From Aureococcus anophagefferens (lineage: Eukaryota > Sar > Pelagophyceae > Pelagomonadales > Pelagomonadaceae), in the NCBI RefSeq assembly GCF_000186865.1, contig NW_008705577.1:223947-287946 (forward strand): 64,000 nucleotides of DNA, written 5' to 3'. Positions 9,005 through 19,581 of the stretch are shown here, in pieces. The notes beneath the pieces were generated by a model that made no database searches, was not told the DNA's origin, and saw only the letters and a program-made list of their open reading frames with translations. Both the position numbers and the translations under genes were made by a program. The first letter of the stretch is position 1; each line of letters begins with the position of its first letter.

Positions 9005-12000
9005 ACGCCGACGACGAGACCGCCCCCCACTACTGCGACTACGACGACTTCCTCGTCAACCCGCCGACGAACTGCATCCCGCACGCGGGCGACGTCGGCG
9101 CGTGCGCCTCCCGGGTCCGCGAAAGCCCCGTCCCGCGGCGCCGACTTCACCCTGGGAACGATTCGAGAGGCAGGGACGGCGCGCGCGCGAACGTGAACGC
9201 CCTGTTGTCGTCGTCGTCGCTCACGAGGTCGACGACGCCCTCCATGGGCTGCCGACGCCGCTCCGGGCAGCCCTCGGCGCTCCGGGGAAGCGGTCTGCCC
9301 GGGATCGGGAGATCTCGGGGAGAGCTCACAAATCGCTCGAGGATTTGCTCAGAAATAACCCTTCGTCCTGGCAGGTGCGAGTGGTGCTCCATCAACTGCC
9401 TCGACGACGGCGACGACGACGGCAGCGACATGAAGGGCATCAAGCTCAAGACCTGCAAGTACTGCAAGCGCCACTGCGAGACGCCGGACAACACGGACGC
9501 GCCGACGTCCGCGCCGTCGGACCCGCCGACGACGTACGCGCCGACGACCGCGGCGCCGACGACGGCGGCGCCCTCGGGCAGCCACCCGCCGACGGAGGCG
9601 CCGACGTCGTCGCCGTCCTACACGCCGACCATGTCGCCGACGGTGCACCCGTCCCTGGCCCCCACGGCCGGGCCCACGGTCGTGCCGTCGCTCGCGCCGA
9701 CGTCGACGCCGTCGTACCTGCCGACGGTCAACCCGACCTTCCCGCCGACGCCCCTGCCGACGACGACGCCGTCCTACGTGCCGTCGTCCGGGCCGACGCC
9801 CGTGCCGACGCCGAACCCCACGATCGTGCCCACGCCGATGCCCTCGCCCGAGTGCCCGGCGATGGAGTACGTCTACCGGCTCTGGCTCCTCGACGACGGC
9901 GGCGACGGCTGGGGCAACTGCGAGTACAGCGTCTACGCCGACAACGACGACGACTACGTCCTCGCCTCGGGCACGCTCGAGTCCGGCGAGTACGAGGTCA
10001 TCTGGCTCTGCTTCACGGACGGCTGCTACACGGCCGAGGTCACGGACGACTGCAAGCACTCCTCGGAGATCTCGCTCCAGCTCGACGACGAGGAGGGCGG
10101 CAAGATGACCGTCGGCGCCGGCGTCACCTCCGACTTCTGCGTCTACGAGGGCACGTGGTACGACGCGCCCACGGCGTCGCCGTCGCGGCCCCCGACCTTC
10201 TACCCGACGGAGGAGCCCACGGCGCTGCCGTCGCCCAAGCCCACGCGCCGGCCGACCAAAATGCCCACCTCCGCGCCCTCGGAGATGCCCTCGAGCTACC
10301 CCACGGAGATGCCGACGCCGCGGCCGACGCGCCGGCCGACGAAGGTGCCGACCTCCGTGCCCTCCGAGGTCCCCTCGCCGCGCCCGACGTTCCGCCCGAC
10401 CAAGGTGCCGAGCCCGGCGCGCACCGGCGCCCTTGGAAGACCTTCACACTTCGACTTTTACGGTGCCGGCGAGAGACGCGGACTTCGACGGAGAGAGACG
10501 CGGACTTCGCGAGACACTGGAACACTTGGAGAGAGGCAAGATCTTCACACTTTGACTCTACGGCGCGACTGAGAGAGACGGAGTTCGAGAGAGACGGAAG
10601 ACTCACAGACCAGAGAGAGACGAAAAACTTAAAACTCCGAGAAAACTCACAACCACCCGCATAGGCTCCGACGCTCTACCCGTCGGAGGCGCCGACGGCC
10701 GTGCCGTCGACGGTGCCCTCGGGCATGCCCGTGCCGGCGCCGTCCGGCCTGCCGAGCCCCGTGCCCACGACGTACACGCCGACGTCCGCGCCGTCGGGCG
10801 CGCCCGAGCCGGCGCCGACGGCCGTCCCGAGCCCGCTCCCGACGCGCCGGCCCACGAAGATTCCCACGTCCTACCCGACGACCTATCCGTCGGAGCTACC
10901 GACCGCGGCGCCGTCCATCTACCCGACGCCGGAGCCCACGTACGCGCCGACGTCGCTGCCGTCCGAGGTCCCGACGCTCCTGCCGTCGCAGACGCCCTCG
11001 ACGCTGCCGTCCATCGTGCCCAGCGTGCTCCCCTCGTCCATCCCGAGCCACGGGCCGACGGTGCTGCCGTCGTCGATCCCGTCGCTCGTCCCGTCGACGT
11101 CGCCGTCCAGCGAGCCGACGGCGACGCCGACCATGTACCCCACCTTCCTGCCGACGACGGAGCCCAGCGCCATGCCGACGCCGCTGCCGTCGCTGGACTG
11201 CCCCGGCGACGGCTACGTCTACAAGTTCCAGCTCTGGGACGCGGGCGGCGACGGCTGGGGCGACTGCGTCTTCTCCATCACGAACTCGTCGAGCCGCTTC
11301 TCCGAGAAGCAGACCGTCATCGAGGGCGGCATGGAGTCCGGCGCCTACGCCCAGTACTGGCAGTGCATGCAGGACGGCTGCTACGAGCTCGAGGTCACGT
11401 CGTCGTGCAAGCACGCGGGCGAGATCTCCATGGACATCTCGGACCGCTACAAGGAGAACCTCGAGTGCGAGGAGGCGCCCTGCGCGGACACGTTCTGCGT
11501 CTACGGCGGCCACTACTACGACGCGCCGACGCTGTCGCCGACGCTGCCGCCGACGTTCTACCCGACGGCGACGCCGAGCGAGCTGCCCACGTCCAAGCCC
11601 ACGGAGATTCCCACGCCGCGGCCGACGCGCCGCCCGACGAAGATCCCGACGCCCGTGCCGTCCGTGCCGCCGACGTCCGCGCCGACCTACGAGCCGTCCG
11701 CGCTGCCGACGTCGAAGCCGACGCGCCGCCCGACGAAGATCCCCACCGCGGCGCCCTCCGCGGCGCCGAGCCCCAAGCCGACGCGCCGCCCGACGAACCT
11801 GCCGTCGCCCGCGCCCACGTCGAGCGTGCCCAGCGAGTACCCGAGCGCGTACCCGACGTCGCCGCCGAGCTACGCGCCCTCGAGCTACCCCTCGGAGGTC
11901 CCCAGCGCGCTCCCCGTGCCGGCGCCGACCGAGGAGCCCTCCGTGCAGCCCACGCCGGAGCCCAGCGGCATGCCCACGGCGGCGCCGAGCTACCCGCCGA

Positions 12001-15000
12001 CGTTCTTGCCCACCGCGCACCCGTCGTTCCCGCCGTCGGCGACGCCGTCGACGCTGCCGTCGAATTGCCCCACGTCCTACCCCACGGAGGGCCCGTCGAT
12101 CATTCCGTCGACCTACCCGTCGGAGGCGCCGACCTCCTACCCGTCGACCTACCCGACGTCGCTGCCCAGCGACCCGCCGAGCCTCGCGCCGACGGAGGTG
12201 CCGACCATGGCGCCGACGCCGCTGCCCTCGACGCTCCCGTCGCTCGTGCCGTCGCCGAGCCCGTCGTTCCCGCCGTCCGCGGCGCCGACGAACACGCCGA
12301 CGAACCCGCCGTCGCCCGGGCCGACCTTCCCGCCGTCGACGGCGCCGACGGGCTCGCCGACGGCGCCGCCGTCCGCGGACCCCAGCGCGCTGCCGACGAT
12401 CATGCCGAGCCCGAGCCCGTCCATCACCTGCCCCGACGGCAAGAGCCTGTACCGCCTCTGGATGTACGACGCCGGCGGCGACGGCTGGGGCGCGTGCCAG
12501 TACTCGATCACGAACAGCACCTACGACTTCACCGAGGCGACCGTCGTCATGTCGGGCACAGTGAAGACAAAAGAGCGAAATTCCAAACTTCAAAGCCTCA
12601 TATCTCGGCCGTTTTCCACTCGTTTCGGCTGATTTTTGGACGAGCGATCATCTCTCGGAACGGTCTCGAAGCGTGGATGCTTGGTTTGGGACGCGCGCGC
12701 GCGAAACACTGACGTTGAATCACCCTTGTCCTGCCCAGGTCGGGCAAGCTCGACTCGGGCTACGTCTCGGACCAGTACTTCTGCATGGAGAACGGCTGCT
12801 ACCAGATCGAGGTCACGGACTCGTGCACGCTGCCCGGCGAGATCTCGCTCCAGGTCGAGGACAGCGAGGGCGAGTACCTCGAGTGCATCGAGGCGCCGTG
12901 CTCCGACCACTTCTGCATGTATGACGGCCACTACTACGACGCGCCGACGCTGTCGCCGACGCTGCCGCCGACCTTCTACCCCACGGAGACGCCCTCGGAG
13001 CTGCCGACGCCCATCCCGGCGCCGGACCCGACGCCCGAGCCCAGCGTGACGCCCACGGGCTTCCCGTCCGCGGCGCCCGAGCCCGTGCCGACGGCGCTGC
13101 CGACGACGATCCCCACCGGGTACCCCACGGGCGCCCCCGTGCCGCACCCGACGCAGATCCCGACGACCATGCCGTCCGCGGCGCCCACGAAGATCCCCGA
13201 GCCCCAGCCGACGGACGCGCCTTTCCCGGCGCCGACGCTCCGGCCGACGGCCGAGCCCTCCAAGGCGCCCGTGCCCATCCCGACGTCCGGCCCGACCCTC
13301 GAGCCGTCGCCGGAGCCGTCCTTCGTGCCCACGGAGTCGCCGAGCTTCCTGCCCAGCATCGCTCCGACATCGCAGCCGTCCTACGTCCCGTCGTCGGGGC
13401 CGACGATCAACCCGACGCTCATGCCGACGCCCGACCCGACGGTCATGCCGTCCAAGATCCCGACGACGTACCCGTCCAAGGTCCCCACGGACGCGCCCAC
13501 GGTCCACCCGTCCAAGGTGCCGACCATGACGCCCTCGTCGAAGCCCTCCGTGGCGCCGACGGACGGGCCGACGGCGCAGCCGTCGCCCGCGCCGTCCGGC
13601 CTCCCGTCGTCGCTGCCGTCCATGGCGCCGACGATGGTGCCCACGGACCACCCGTCGGCGCGCCCGTCCATCTCCTGCGCCGACGGCATGTCGCTCTACC
13701 GCCTCTGGATGTACGACGCGGGCGGCGACGGCTGGGGCGCGTGCCAGTACTCGATCACGAACTCGACGACGACGTTCGACGAGGAGGAGGTCGTCCTCTC
13801 CGGCTCCCTGGACACGGGCTACGTCTTCGACGAGTGGATCTGCATGCAGGACGGCTGCTACGAGCTCCAGGTCACCGACGACTGCTCCCACTCCGGCGAG
13901 ATCTCCATGGAGATCTCCGACAAGCGCGGCGAGAAGCTCTACTGCGAGGACGCGCCCTGCGAGGAGAACTTCTGCATGTACAACGGCAAATACTACGACG
14001 CGCCGACGCTGTCGCCGTCCCTGCCGCCCACGCTCTACCCCACCGAGGCGCCGTCCTACACGCCGACGTCGACGCCGTCGGGCCTGCCCGTGCCGCTCCC
14101 GACGTCCGCGCCGACGGCCGTGCCCGTGCCGGAGCCCACGTACCGGCCCACGGCCCAGCCCTACCCGGCGCCCTCGGGCCTGCCCACGAGCCTGCCCACG
14201 GGCGTGCCGGCCCCGCTGCCCACCTACAGCCCCACGGAGGTCCCGAGCCCGCGGCCGACCCGTCGGAGACCGGAGTCGCGACTTTTTTCTTTTGCGCGCG
14301 GAGAGAACGCAGAGAGCCCTTGAGAGCAATTCGGAGAGCCTTTCAATTCGGAGAGCCTTTCGAGCAATTCAGAGAGCCTTTCTGAGCAACTCAGAGAGCG
14401 CTTTCTGAGCAACTCCGAGCGCTTTCTGAGCAACTCCGAGAGCCTTGTGTGCCTCTGCCGCGACTCGAGCGCCGCGCGCGCCGATCTCGCCGCCCGGAAA
14501 CCCGGAGAACGCGGCAGCCGTAACACCGCGTCCCATCGCAGGCCGGCCCACGAAGCTTCCCACCTCGACGCCGACGACGATGCCCTACCCGGCGCCGACG
14601 ATCGCGCCGAGCGAGATCCCGACGTCCAAGCCCACGTACGTGCCCACGCCGTACCCGAGCGCGCCGCCGACGGCGTACCCGTCGCCCAAGCCCACCGTGT
14701 TCCCGACGTCGAGCCCCACGTACATGCCGTCCGTGCCGCCGACGTCCGGCCCGTCCGAGTCGCCGACGTCCGCGCCGACGGCGGAGCCGACCAAGGAGCC
14801 CACGATGATCCCGACGTCGGAACCTACGATCTACCCGTCGACGCTGCCGTCCGCGGCGCCGTCGAGCCAGCCGACGCCGCTGCCCAGCGGCATGCCCACG
14901 AACCCGCCGTCCGCGGCGCCGACGGCGCTGCCGAGCGAGCCGCCGACGGGCATGCCGTCGCCCTATCCGACGTTCCTCCCGTCGTCCGAGCCCAGCGTGC

Positions 15001-16963
15001 CGCCGACGAGCAAGCCGTCGATCCCGCCGTCCGACGCGCCGACGCGCGTGCCGACGACGCTGCCGTCGCCCGAGCCCACGGAGAAGCCGAGCGCCCTGCC
15101 GACGTCGCGGCCGTCGCTCGTGCCCGTGCCCGAGCCGTCCGCGGCGCCGACGTTCGCGCCGTCGATCTCGTGCCCCGACGGCGAGTCCGTCTACCGCCTC
15201 TGGTTCATGGACTCGGGCGGCGACGGCTGGGGCACCTGCGACATGGTGCTCTACAACACGACGGGCTCCGTCATCCTCTCCGGCACGCTGTCGAGCGGCT
15301 ACTCCTACGACGAGTGGGTCTGCATCGAGGACGGCACGTACGAGCTCGACGTCGCGTCGTCGTGCGAGGACGACAGCGTCTCGGAGATCTCCTTCAAGAT
15401 GGTGGGCAAGGACGACTCGACGCTCTCGTGCGAGGAGGCGCCCTGCGAGGAGAGCCTCGCGCTCTACGAGGGCACGTACTACGACGCGCCCACGGTGTCG
15501 CCCTCGAGGCCGCCGACGCTCTACCCGACGCCGCGGCCGTCCGACGCGCCGAGCCCCGCGCCGACGGGCGTGCCCGTGCCCGCGCCGACGACCGTCCCCA
15601 CGGAGCCGCCGACGCCCGAGCCCACGGAGGAGCCCTCCGCGCTGCCCATCTCCGCGCCGTCGGCGCTGCCGACGCCGAAGCCCTCGGAGAAGCCCAGCGC
15701 CGCTCCCACGAGCTTCCCGTCCGTGCCGCCGACGAGCCTGCCGTCGACGGTGCCCATGCCGCTGCCGACGACAAGACCGACGGCGGCGCCCATCCCGCTG
15801 CCGACGCAGGAGCCCTCGTCGGCGAAGCCGTCGAGCGCGCCTTCGGACAAGCCGACGCTCTCGCCGAGCCAGTGCCCCACGTCCAAGCCCACGGCCATGC
15901 CCCAGGCCGAGGCGCTGCAGATCTCGCCCACGTCCATGCCCCAGGCGTCCATCGTGCTCTCCGCGCCGACGTACACGCCGACGGCCGCCGCGGGCGACCC
16001 CACGCGGGCGCCCAGCGCGCTCCCCGGAGAGACGCGCAAACCCACCAGCGAAGGCCACGGCAGCATGCGCGTCGCGGCGTCCGACGTCGGTCGGTACTTC
16101 GGTCGGAACTTCAACCAAAAACGGCACCTTCATGTTGAATTTCAGCATCTTCATGTTGAAAGTCACATCTTGATATTGAAGTTCACATTGATGTTGACGT
16201 CCAACGCGCGCGCGCGGAACGCGCTGGATCTGACCCCGTCGCGCTTCGCAGGCCGGGACCTCCTCCGCCCCCCTGGGACGGCAACGGTGCTCCGACGTCG
16301 GAGCCCATCGCGTCGCCCACGGTCCGCGGCCGCGCGGGATCCAAAACTTCAAACCGAGGTGTTCGCGCGCGGTGACGATTTTGGTTTTTGGACGAGCCGT
16401 CGTCGCGCTGCGGTCCCCGGCGAGCGAGCGCGTCGCGCCAGCGAGCGCGTCGCGTCGCGCCGGCGAGCGAGCGCGTCGCCGCGGCGACCCGGGCGACCCG
16501 GAACGGAGACCGCGGCGCGATACGAGGCTTTGCCTCGCGCGCGGCGGCTCCGGCGGCTACCGTGCGCGCTCCTTCGGGATGTCGGCGCGGGATGCCTCGT
16601 CCGGGACGTCCGGCGAGCGAGCGCGTCGCGCTTGCTCGTCCGCGGGCGGATCCGAAGATCGCGATTCGCCTCGGAAATCTTCGTCGCGCGCGTTCTCTCA
16701 CCTCGCGTTTCTTTCGCAGGTTTCGCCGACTGCGTCCTCGAAGACGCGAAAGCCGACGTCCGAGGGCCATGGATCCATGCCTGGACCTCCCCCGCCACCG
16801 CCCCCGGAGGACGATGACGTTTCCGCTACGACGGCCGCGCAGGACGACGACGTGTTCCTGGCTACGGAGACGCCCAAGCCGACGAGCCAAGGGACACGGA
16901 ACGCTCCGGGACCGCCTCCCACCGCCGCCCCCGCCGACCGGCCAGCCGACGGAGGCGCCCTAG
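8608..16963 (+). CDS. Giant Pro-Thr-rich surface protein with five GGDGWG cassettes
   Basis: Modelled exons: 8608-9101, 9375-10404, 10665-12550, 12739-14261, 14542-16066, 16252-16321 and 16720 to about 16963, giving about 2,250 residues. Residues 33-52 form one hydrophobic segment (RVLVAGALVLATLALAG) after a charged start, so this is a signal anchor with the rest outside the cell. A short acidic run and a small Cys cluster follow. Five cassettes of about 105 residues begin near residues 325, 687, 1097, 1450 and 1855. Each has C-P/A, Y-R-L-W, GGDGWG, a DGCY/DGTY turn and ends YYDAP (WYDAP in the first). Linkers of 250-300 residues are made of PT/PS triplets, as in mucin-like O-glycosylated stalks. 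The fourth intron-exon border lies inside cassette 3 and is an introner. The last exon is uncertain: its frame runs on, and a stop at 16961-16963 (ending TGQPTEAP) needs one more small splice. A wall or adhesion role is inferred. Confidence 0.75.
10405..10664 (+). other. Intron with GAGAGACG-type minisatellite
   Basis: This intron of the giant gene starts GTGCCGAG and ends ATAG and is phase 0. It is filled with degenerate repeats of GAGAGACGCGGACTTC and CTTCACACTT units. Codon-like PT coding resumes directly after it. Confidence 0.65.
12559..12738 (+). mobile_element. Introner element (copy 1), same orientation as host
   Basis: A 180-bp element is flanked by an exact 8-bp target duplication GTCGGGCA at 12551-12558 and 12739-12746. 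Its ends are imperfect inverted repeats (CAGTGAAGACAAAAG against CTGGGCAGGACAAGG). Splicing from GT, the first two bases of the left duplication, to AG, the last two of the element, removes 188 nt. It rebuilds the cassette reading frame (MSGKLDSGY), which matches the other four cassettes at this place (SGSLDTGY, SGTLSSGY). The core TCGGCTGATTTTTGGACGA is shared with the three other copies. No coding capacity, so non-autonomous. Confidence 0.9.
14262..14541 (+). other. Intron with tandem GAGAGCCTTT / GAGCAACTC repeats
   Basis: This intron of the giant gene restores a THR-type motif: ACC C joined to GC CGG CCC gives TRRPTKLP, as at other linkers. Its first half is a degenerate minisatellite of units such as GAGCAACTCNGAGAGCC from about 14310 to 14450. 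Confidence 0.7.
16067..16251 (+). other. Probable GC-AG intron, TTGAA-rich
   Basis: The flanking coding motif KPTSEGHGSM-PGPPPPP recurs intact in the next exon near 16750, which fixes the junction at AT|G. The intron therefore begins GCGCGTCG and ends TTCGCAG, a GC-AG boundary. Inside, a short unit like CATGTTGAA recurs several times. Confidence 0.6.
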
Positions 16964-17682
16964 AGCACGCCGACCGAAAAAACCCCACCCCCACGGTCGA
17001 CGCCCCCCAAAACTTACGCCGCGCTCGCGGTCCGCGCCCCGGACACCGAGCGCGCACGCCTTCTCCCCGGCGCTTTCTAATCACACCCTTTTGCACTCGT
17101 AATATACATCCTTTTTCGTCCTTTTGGCAGCCTTTTTGGCAGCCTTTTTGGCAGCCTTTTTGGCGTCCGCGGTGCCGCCTACGCGCGCTGGCGCTGTTGT
17201 TCGCAGCCGCGGCGTCGCGGCTGCGTCGGCGCGAGGCGGCGCTGCGGCGTCGACGCGACGGCGGCGGCGCGAAGCGGTGCGACGCGCGCGCGCGGACGAC
17301 GCGGCGCCGCGAGCTCGCGCGCGCCGCGACGGACAGCGACGTGCCCGCAGCTCGCGGCGTAGCACGACCGCGACGCGCAGCTCGCGCGGGACGCGGACCT
17401 CGAGGCGGCGCGGCGCGACCGCGAAGCGCAGCTCGCGGCGTGACCGTCGCGGGCCTCGCATCGAGGCGGAGCGGCGCCACCCAAACCCGAGGGGAGCTCG
17501 AGCTCGCCGCAGAGCAAGCACCGACAGCTCCGCGCCCGCACGACCGCCCGCGCCGTGCGCCGCGCGCCGCGCCGACAGCTCGACCGGCGCCGACTGCTCC
17601 GCGCGGCGCGACCGCTTCGAGCGGTCCGACAGCACCGCACTTCGCGCCGCATCGCGTCGCGCGCCGCCGGACAACAGGCGCG
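16964..17682. other. Spacer with a 12-bp tandem repeat
   Basis: CCTTTTTGGCAG is repeated about three to four times at 17120-17165. Reverse frames read this as a Lys-Ala tail (KKAAKKAAKKAAK) and the plus strand has one short Glu/Arg/Leu helix-like frame near 17370-17440. Neither has a start or a recognised domain. The end of this stretch must hold the promoter of the CCCH zinc-finger gene. Confidence 0.5.
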
Positions 17683-18347
17683 ATGGCCTGGGGCTCCGGC
17701 GCGGGCGACGAGAACTTGGCGGACGTCGTCTTCGACTTCGAGCCCTTCATCGCCGACATCCTGCCGGCCCTCAACGCGACGGGCCACCACCAGTCCGCGG
17801 CCGCGCGCAAGGCCGCCATCGACAAGGCCTCGGTGTCCGCGCCGGAGGGCATGTCGCGCCAGAAGCTCGACGAGAAGCGCGGCGCCGGCGTCCCGACAGG
17901 TCGCCCGCGCCGTCGATGTCGTCCGTGATAGGTACCGCACGATCGTCTGCCGCCACTGGCTCCGCGGCCTCTGCATGAAGGGCGAGACCTGCGAGTTCTT
18001 GCACCAATACGACATGTCGCGCATGCCCGTGTGCCGCTGGGGCGACCAGTGCAAGGTCAAGGACTGCCCCTACAAGCACGTCAACGAGGCGGACCAGCCC
18101 CAGTGCGTCTTCTACCAGCAGGGCTTCTGCGAGTTCCGGCGCGCGTCACTCTTTCGCCGTCGCGCGAGTCGTTGCCGTAGGCATCCACGGCACGCAGTGC
18201 AAGTACCGCCACTACAAGCAGGCGCCCGACAAGCGCCCGCTCATCGCGGACTTCTCCCTCGGCATCCGCCAGGACGGCCGCGGCTTCGCGGAGGCCACCG
18301 CGGCGCGCCGGAGGCCCGACAAACCCGGGCCCCGGCCGGCGTACTAA
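17683..18347 (+). CDS. CPSF4: CPSF30/Yth1-like CCCH zinc-finger protein
   Basis: Exons 17683-17876, 17932-18140 and 18181-18347 give 189 residues. The family is the RNA-binding zinc-finger subunit of the cleavage and polyadenylation factor, which helps read the AAUAAA signal in the nucleus. The central block CRHWLRGLCMKGETCEFLHQ followed by YDMSRMP is close to the second finger of CPSF30. Two more fingers follow: CRWGDQCKVKDCPYKH, and a third split by intron 2 (C-x7-C-x9-C-x3-H in my model, longer than usual). The protein lacks the first and last fingers of animal CPSF30. Both introns (55 and 40 nt) need GC donors, GCGCGGCG and GCGCGTCA, with ordinary AG acceptors. With exon 1 spliced this way DEK-YRTIVCRHW parallels the animal EK-TVVCKHW. 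Confidence 0.75.
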
Positions 18348-18582
18348 GTCCGCTTAGAAGCCCTGGCCTTCGATAGGCGAGAGTCGCTTGTACACAGCGC
18401 CAAACTGCGGAGATTACCCGGCTTGCGGGGTCAGCACGCGGCTAGAGGTGATCGCACGGCGCCGTCGGCGCGCCGGTCGCGCTCCGCTACGCGCGGCGGC
18501 GCCACCTTTCCAGGGCGTCCTCGAGGTCGCCGCCGGGCTCGAGGTAGCCCGTGGCCGCGAGCTGCTCGCGCGCGAGCGACTC

Positions 18583-19581
18583 CTATTTCACGCGCATCCG
18601 GTGCCTGGCGCCCTTGAACCAGTAGTTGACCTGCGTCGCGTCGAGGCCCGTCTTCACCATGAGCTGCTCCTTCTCCTGCCGCGTCGGGTACGGGTTGTCG
18701 AAGTGCGTGCTGAGCCACTCCTTGAGGATCGACACCGCGTCCGGGGTGTGCTGGTGGCTCGGCTTTAGATTGGGGCCGGCTCGGACGCGGCACTCTTTCC
18801 CCCTTCTCCTCTCGTTCTTGAACCAGTGGTTGACCTGCGCCGCGTCGAGGCCCGTCTTCGCCATGAGTTGCTCCTTCTCCTGCCGCGTCGGGTACGGGTT
18901 GTCGAAGTGCGTGCTGAGCCACTCCTTGAGGATCGACACCACGTCCGGGGGAAACGGGTGATGGCTCGGTTTTAGATCGGGGCGTCGCAGATCCTGATCC
19001 AGAGCTGCGATGTCTTTCGCGAGCTGTCTGCACTCGGCGAGATGCTCAGCCCTCTTCTTGTTGTTTCGCTCGCGAAGCGCCTCGACCGACGTCAGGAGGT
19101 CCGTCACGCTGTCCTCGCAGCTGCTAATGTGTGCTTGGATGAGTTCGAGCTTGCCCTTGAACGAGTTGAGCTCATCGAAGGCAACCGTTCCGTCGGCCTC
19201 GTATTTCACGCACACGAGGAGCCCGGCGACGCCCGGCGACCGCCTCGGCGTCGCCTGCGCGCGGCAGTCCGGGCAGAGCCACGCGGCGCCCGGCGCCGGG
19301 AACTCGCGGAGGCCGACGCACTCGAGGTGGAACCAGCTCCGCCCGGAGCCGCACGCGTCCCGCCGGTCGCACTGGACCATGCGCCCGCCGCCGTCGCCGC
19401 CGCAGACGCAGTAGCCCCCCGAGTCCTCGGAGACCTCGTCGCCGTCGCCCGGGAGGCCCGCCTCGCCGTAGTCGCGGCGGCCGGGCCGAGTGGGTCCCCA
19501 CAAGAGGCGCACGTTCTTCTGGACGCGCGCGCGGCCCGCGTCGTCGAGCGCGGCGCCGTAGAGCGCGCGGCCGGCGCGCAC
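18583..19581 (-). CDS. PHD finger plus two TALE-type homeodomains
   Basis: A continuous frame of 332 codons. About residues 57-110 form a C4HC3 PHD finger (YCVCGGDGGG, then CDRRDAC, WFHLECVGL and WLCPDC), a histone H3 tail reader. A coiled-coil segment follows (about 140-190). Then come two homeodomains with the PYP of the TALE three-residue loop extension: the first ends QVNHWFKNERRR, the second QVNYWFKGARHRMR. The second has Gly where nearly all homeodomains have Asn51, which contacts DNA. At DNA level the two are a 204-bp in-frame tandem duplication. The first codon given is GTG, so the true ATG and an upstream exon are missing; a frame near 19651 (SSAGAPPLAALKAAL) is a candidate. Probably a nuclear transcription regulator. 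Confidence 0.8.
   Translation of the reverse strand: MRAGRALYGAALDDAGRARVQKNVRLLWGPTRPGRRDYGEAGLPGDGDEVSEDSGGYCVCGGDGGGRMVQCDRRDACGSGRSWFHLECVGLREFPAPGAAWLCPDCRAQATPRRSPGVAGLLVCVKYEADGTVAFDELNSFKGKLELIQAHISSCEDSVTDLLTSVEALRERNNKKRAEHLAECRQLAKDIAALDQDLRRPDLKPSHHPFPPDVVSILKEWLSTHFDNPYPTRQEKEQLMAKTGLDAAQVNHWFKNERRRGKECRVRAGPNLKPSHQHTPDAVSILKEWLSTHFDNPYPTRQEKEQLMVKTGLDATQVNYWFKGARHRMRVK
18617..18979. repeat. Tandem duplication, period 204 bp, of the homeobox
   Basis: Copy near 18617-18775 and copy near 18821-18979. Runs of more than 80 bp are identical (around GGGTACGGGTTGTCGAAGTG), which implies a recent duplication or gene conversion. Confidence 0.85.

Noticed and set aside
8608..16900. Long open frames on the minus strand opposite the giant gene (Gly/Arg/Val-rich)
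   Set aside because: They mirror the PT/PS codon pattern, have no domain, and disappear at each Cys cassette and intron.
17081..17674. Minus-strand frame ending in a Lys-Ala tail
   Set aside because: The tail is just the 12-bp repeat read backwards; the rest is Arg/Ala-rich with no domain.
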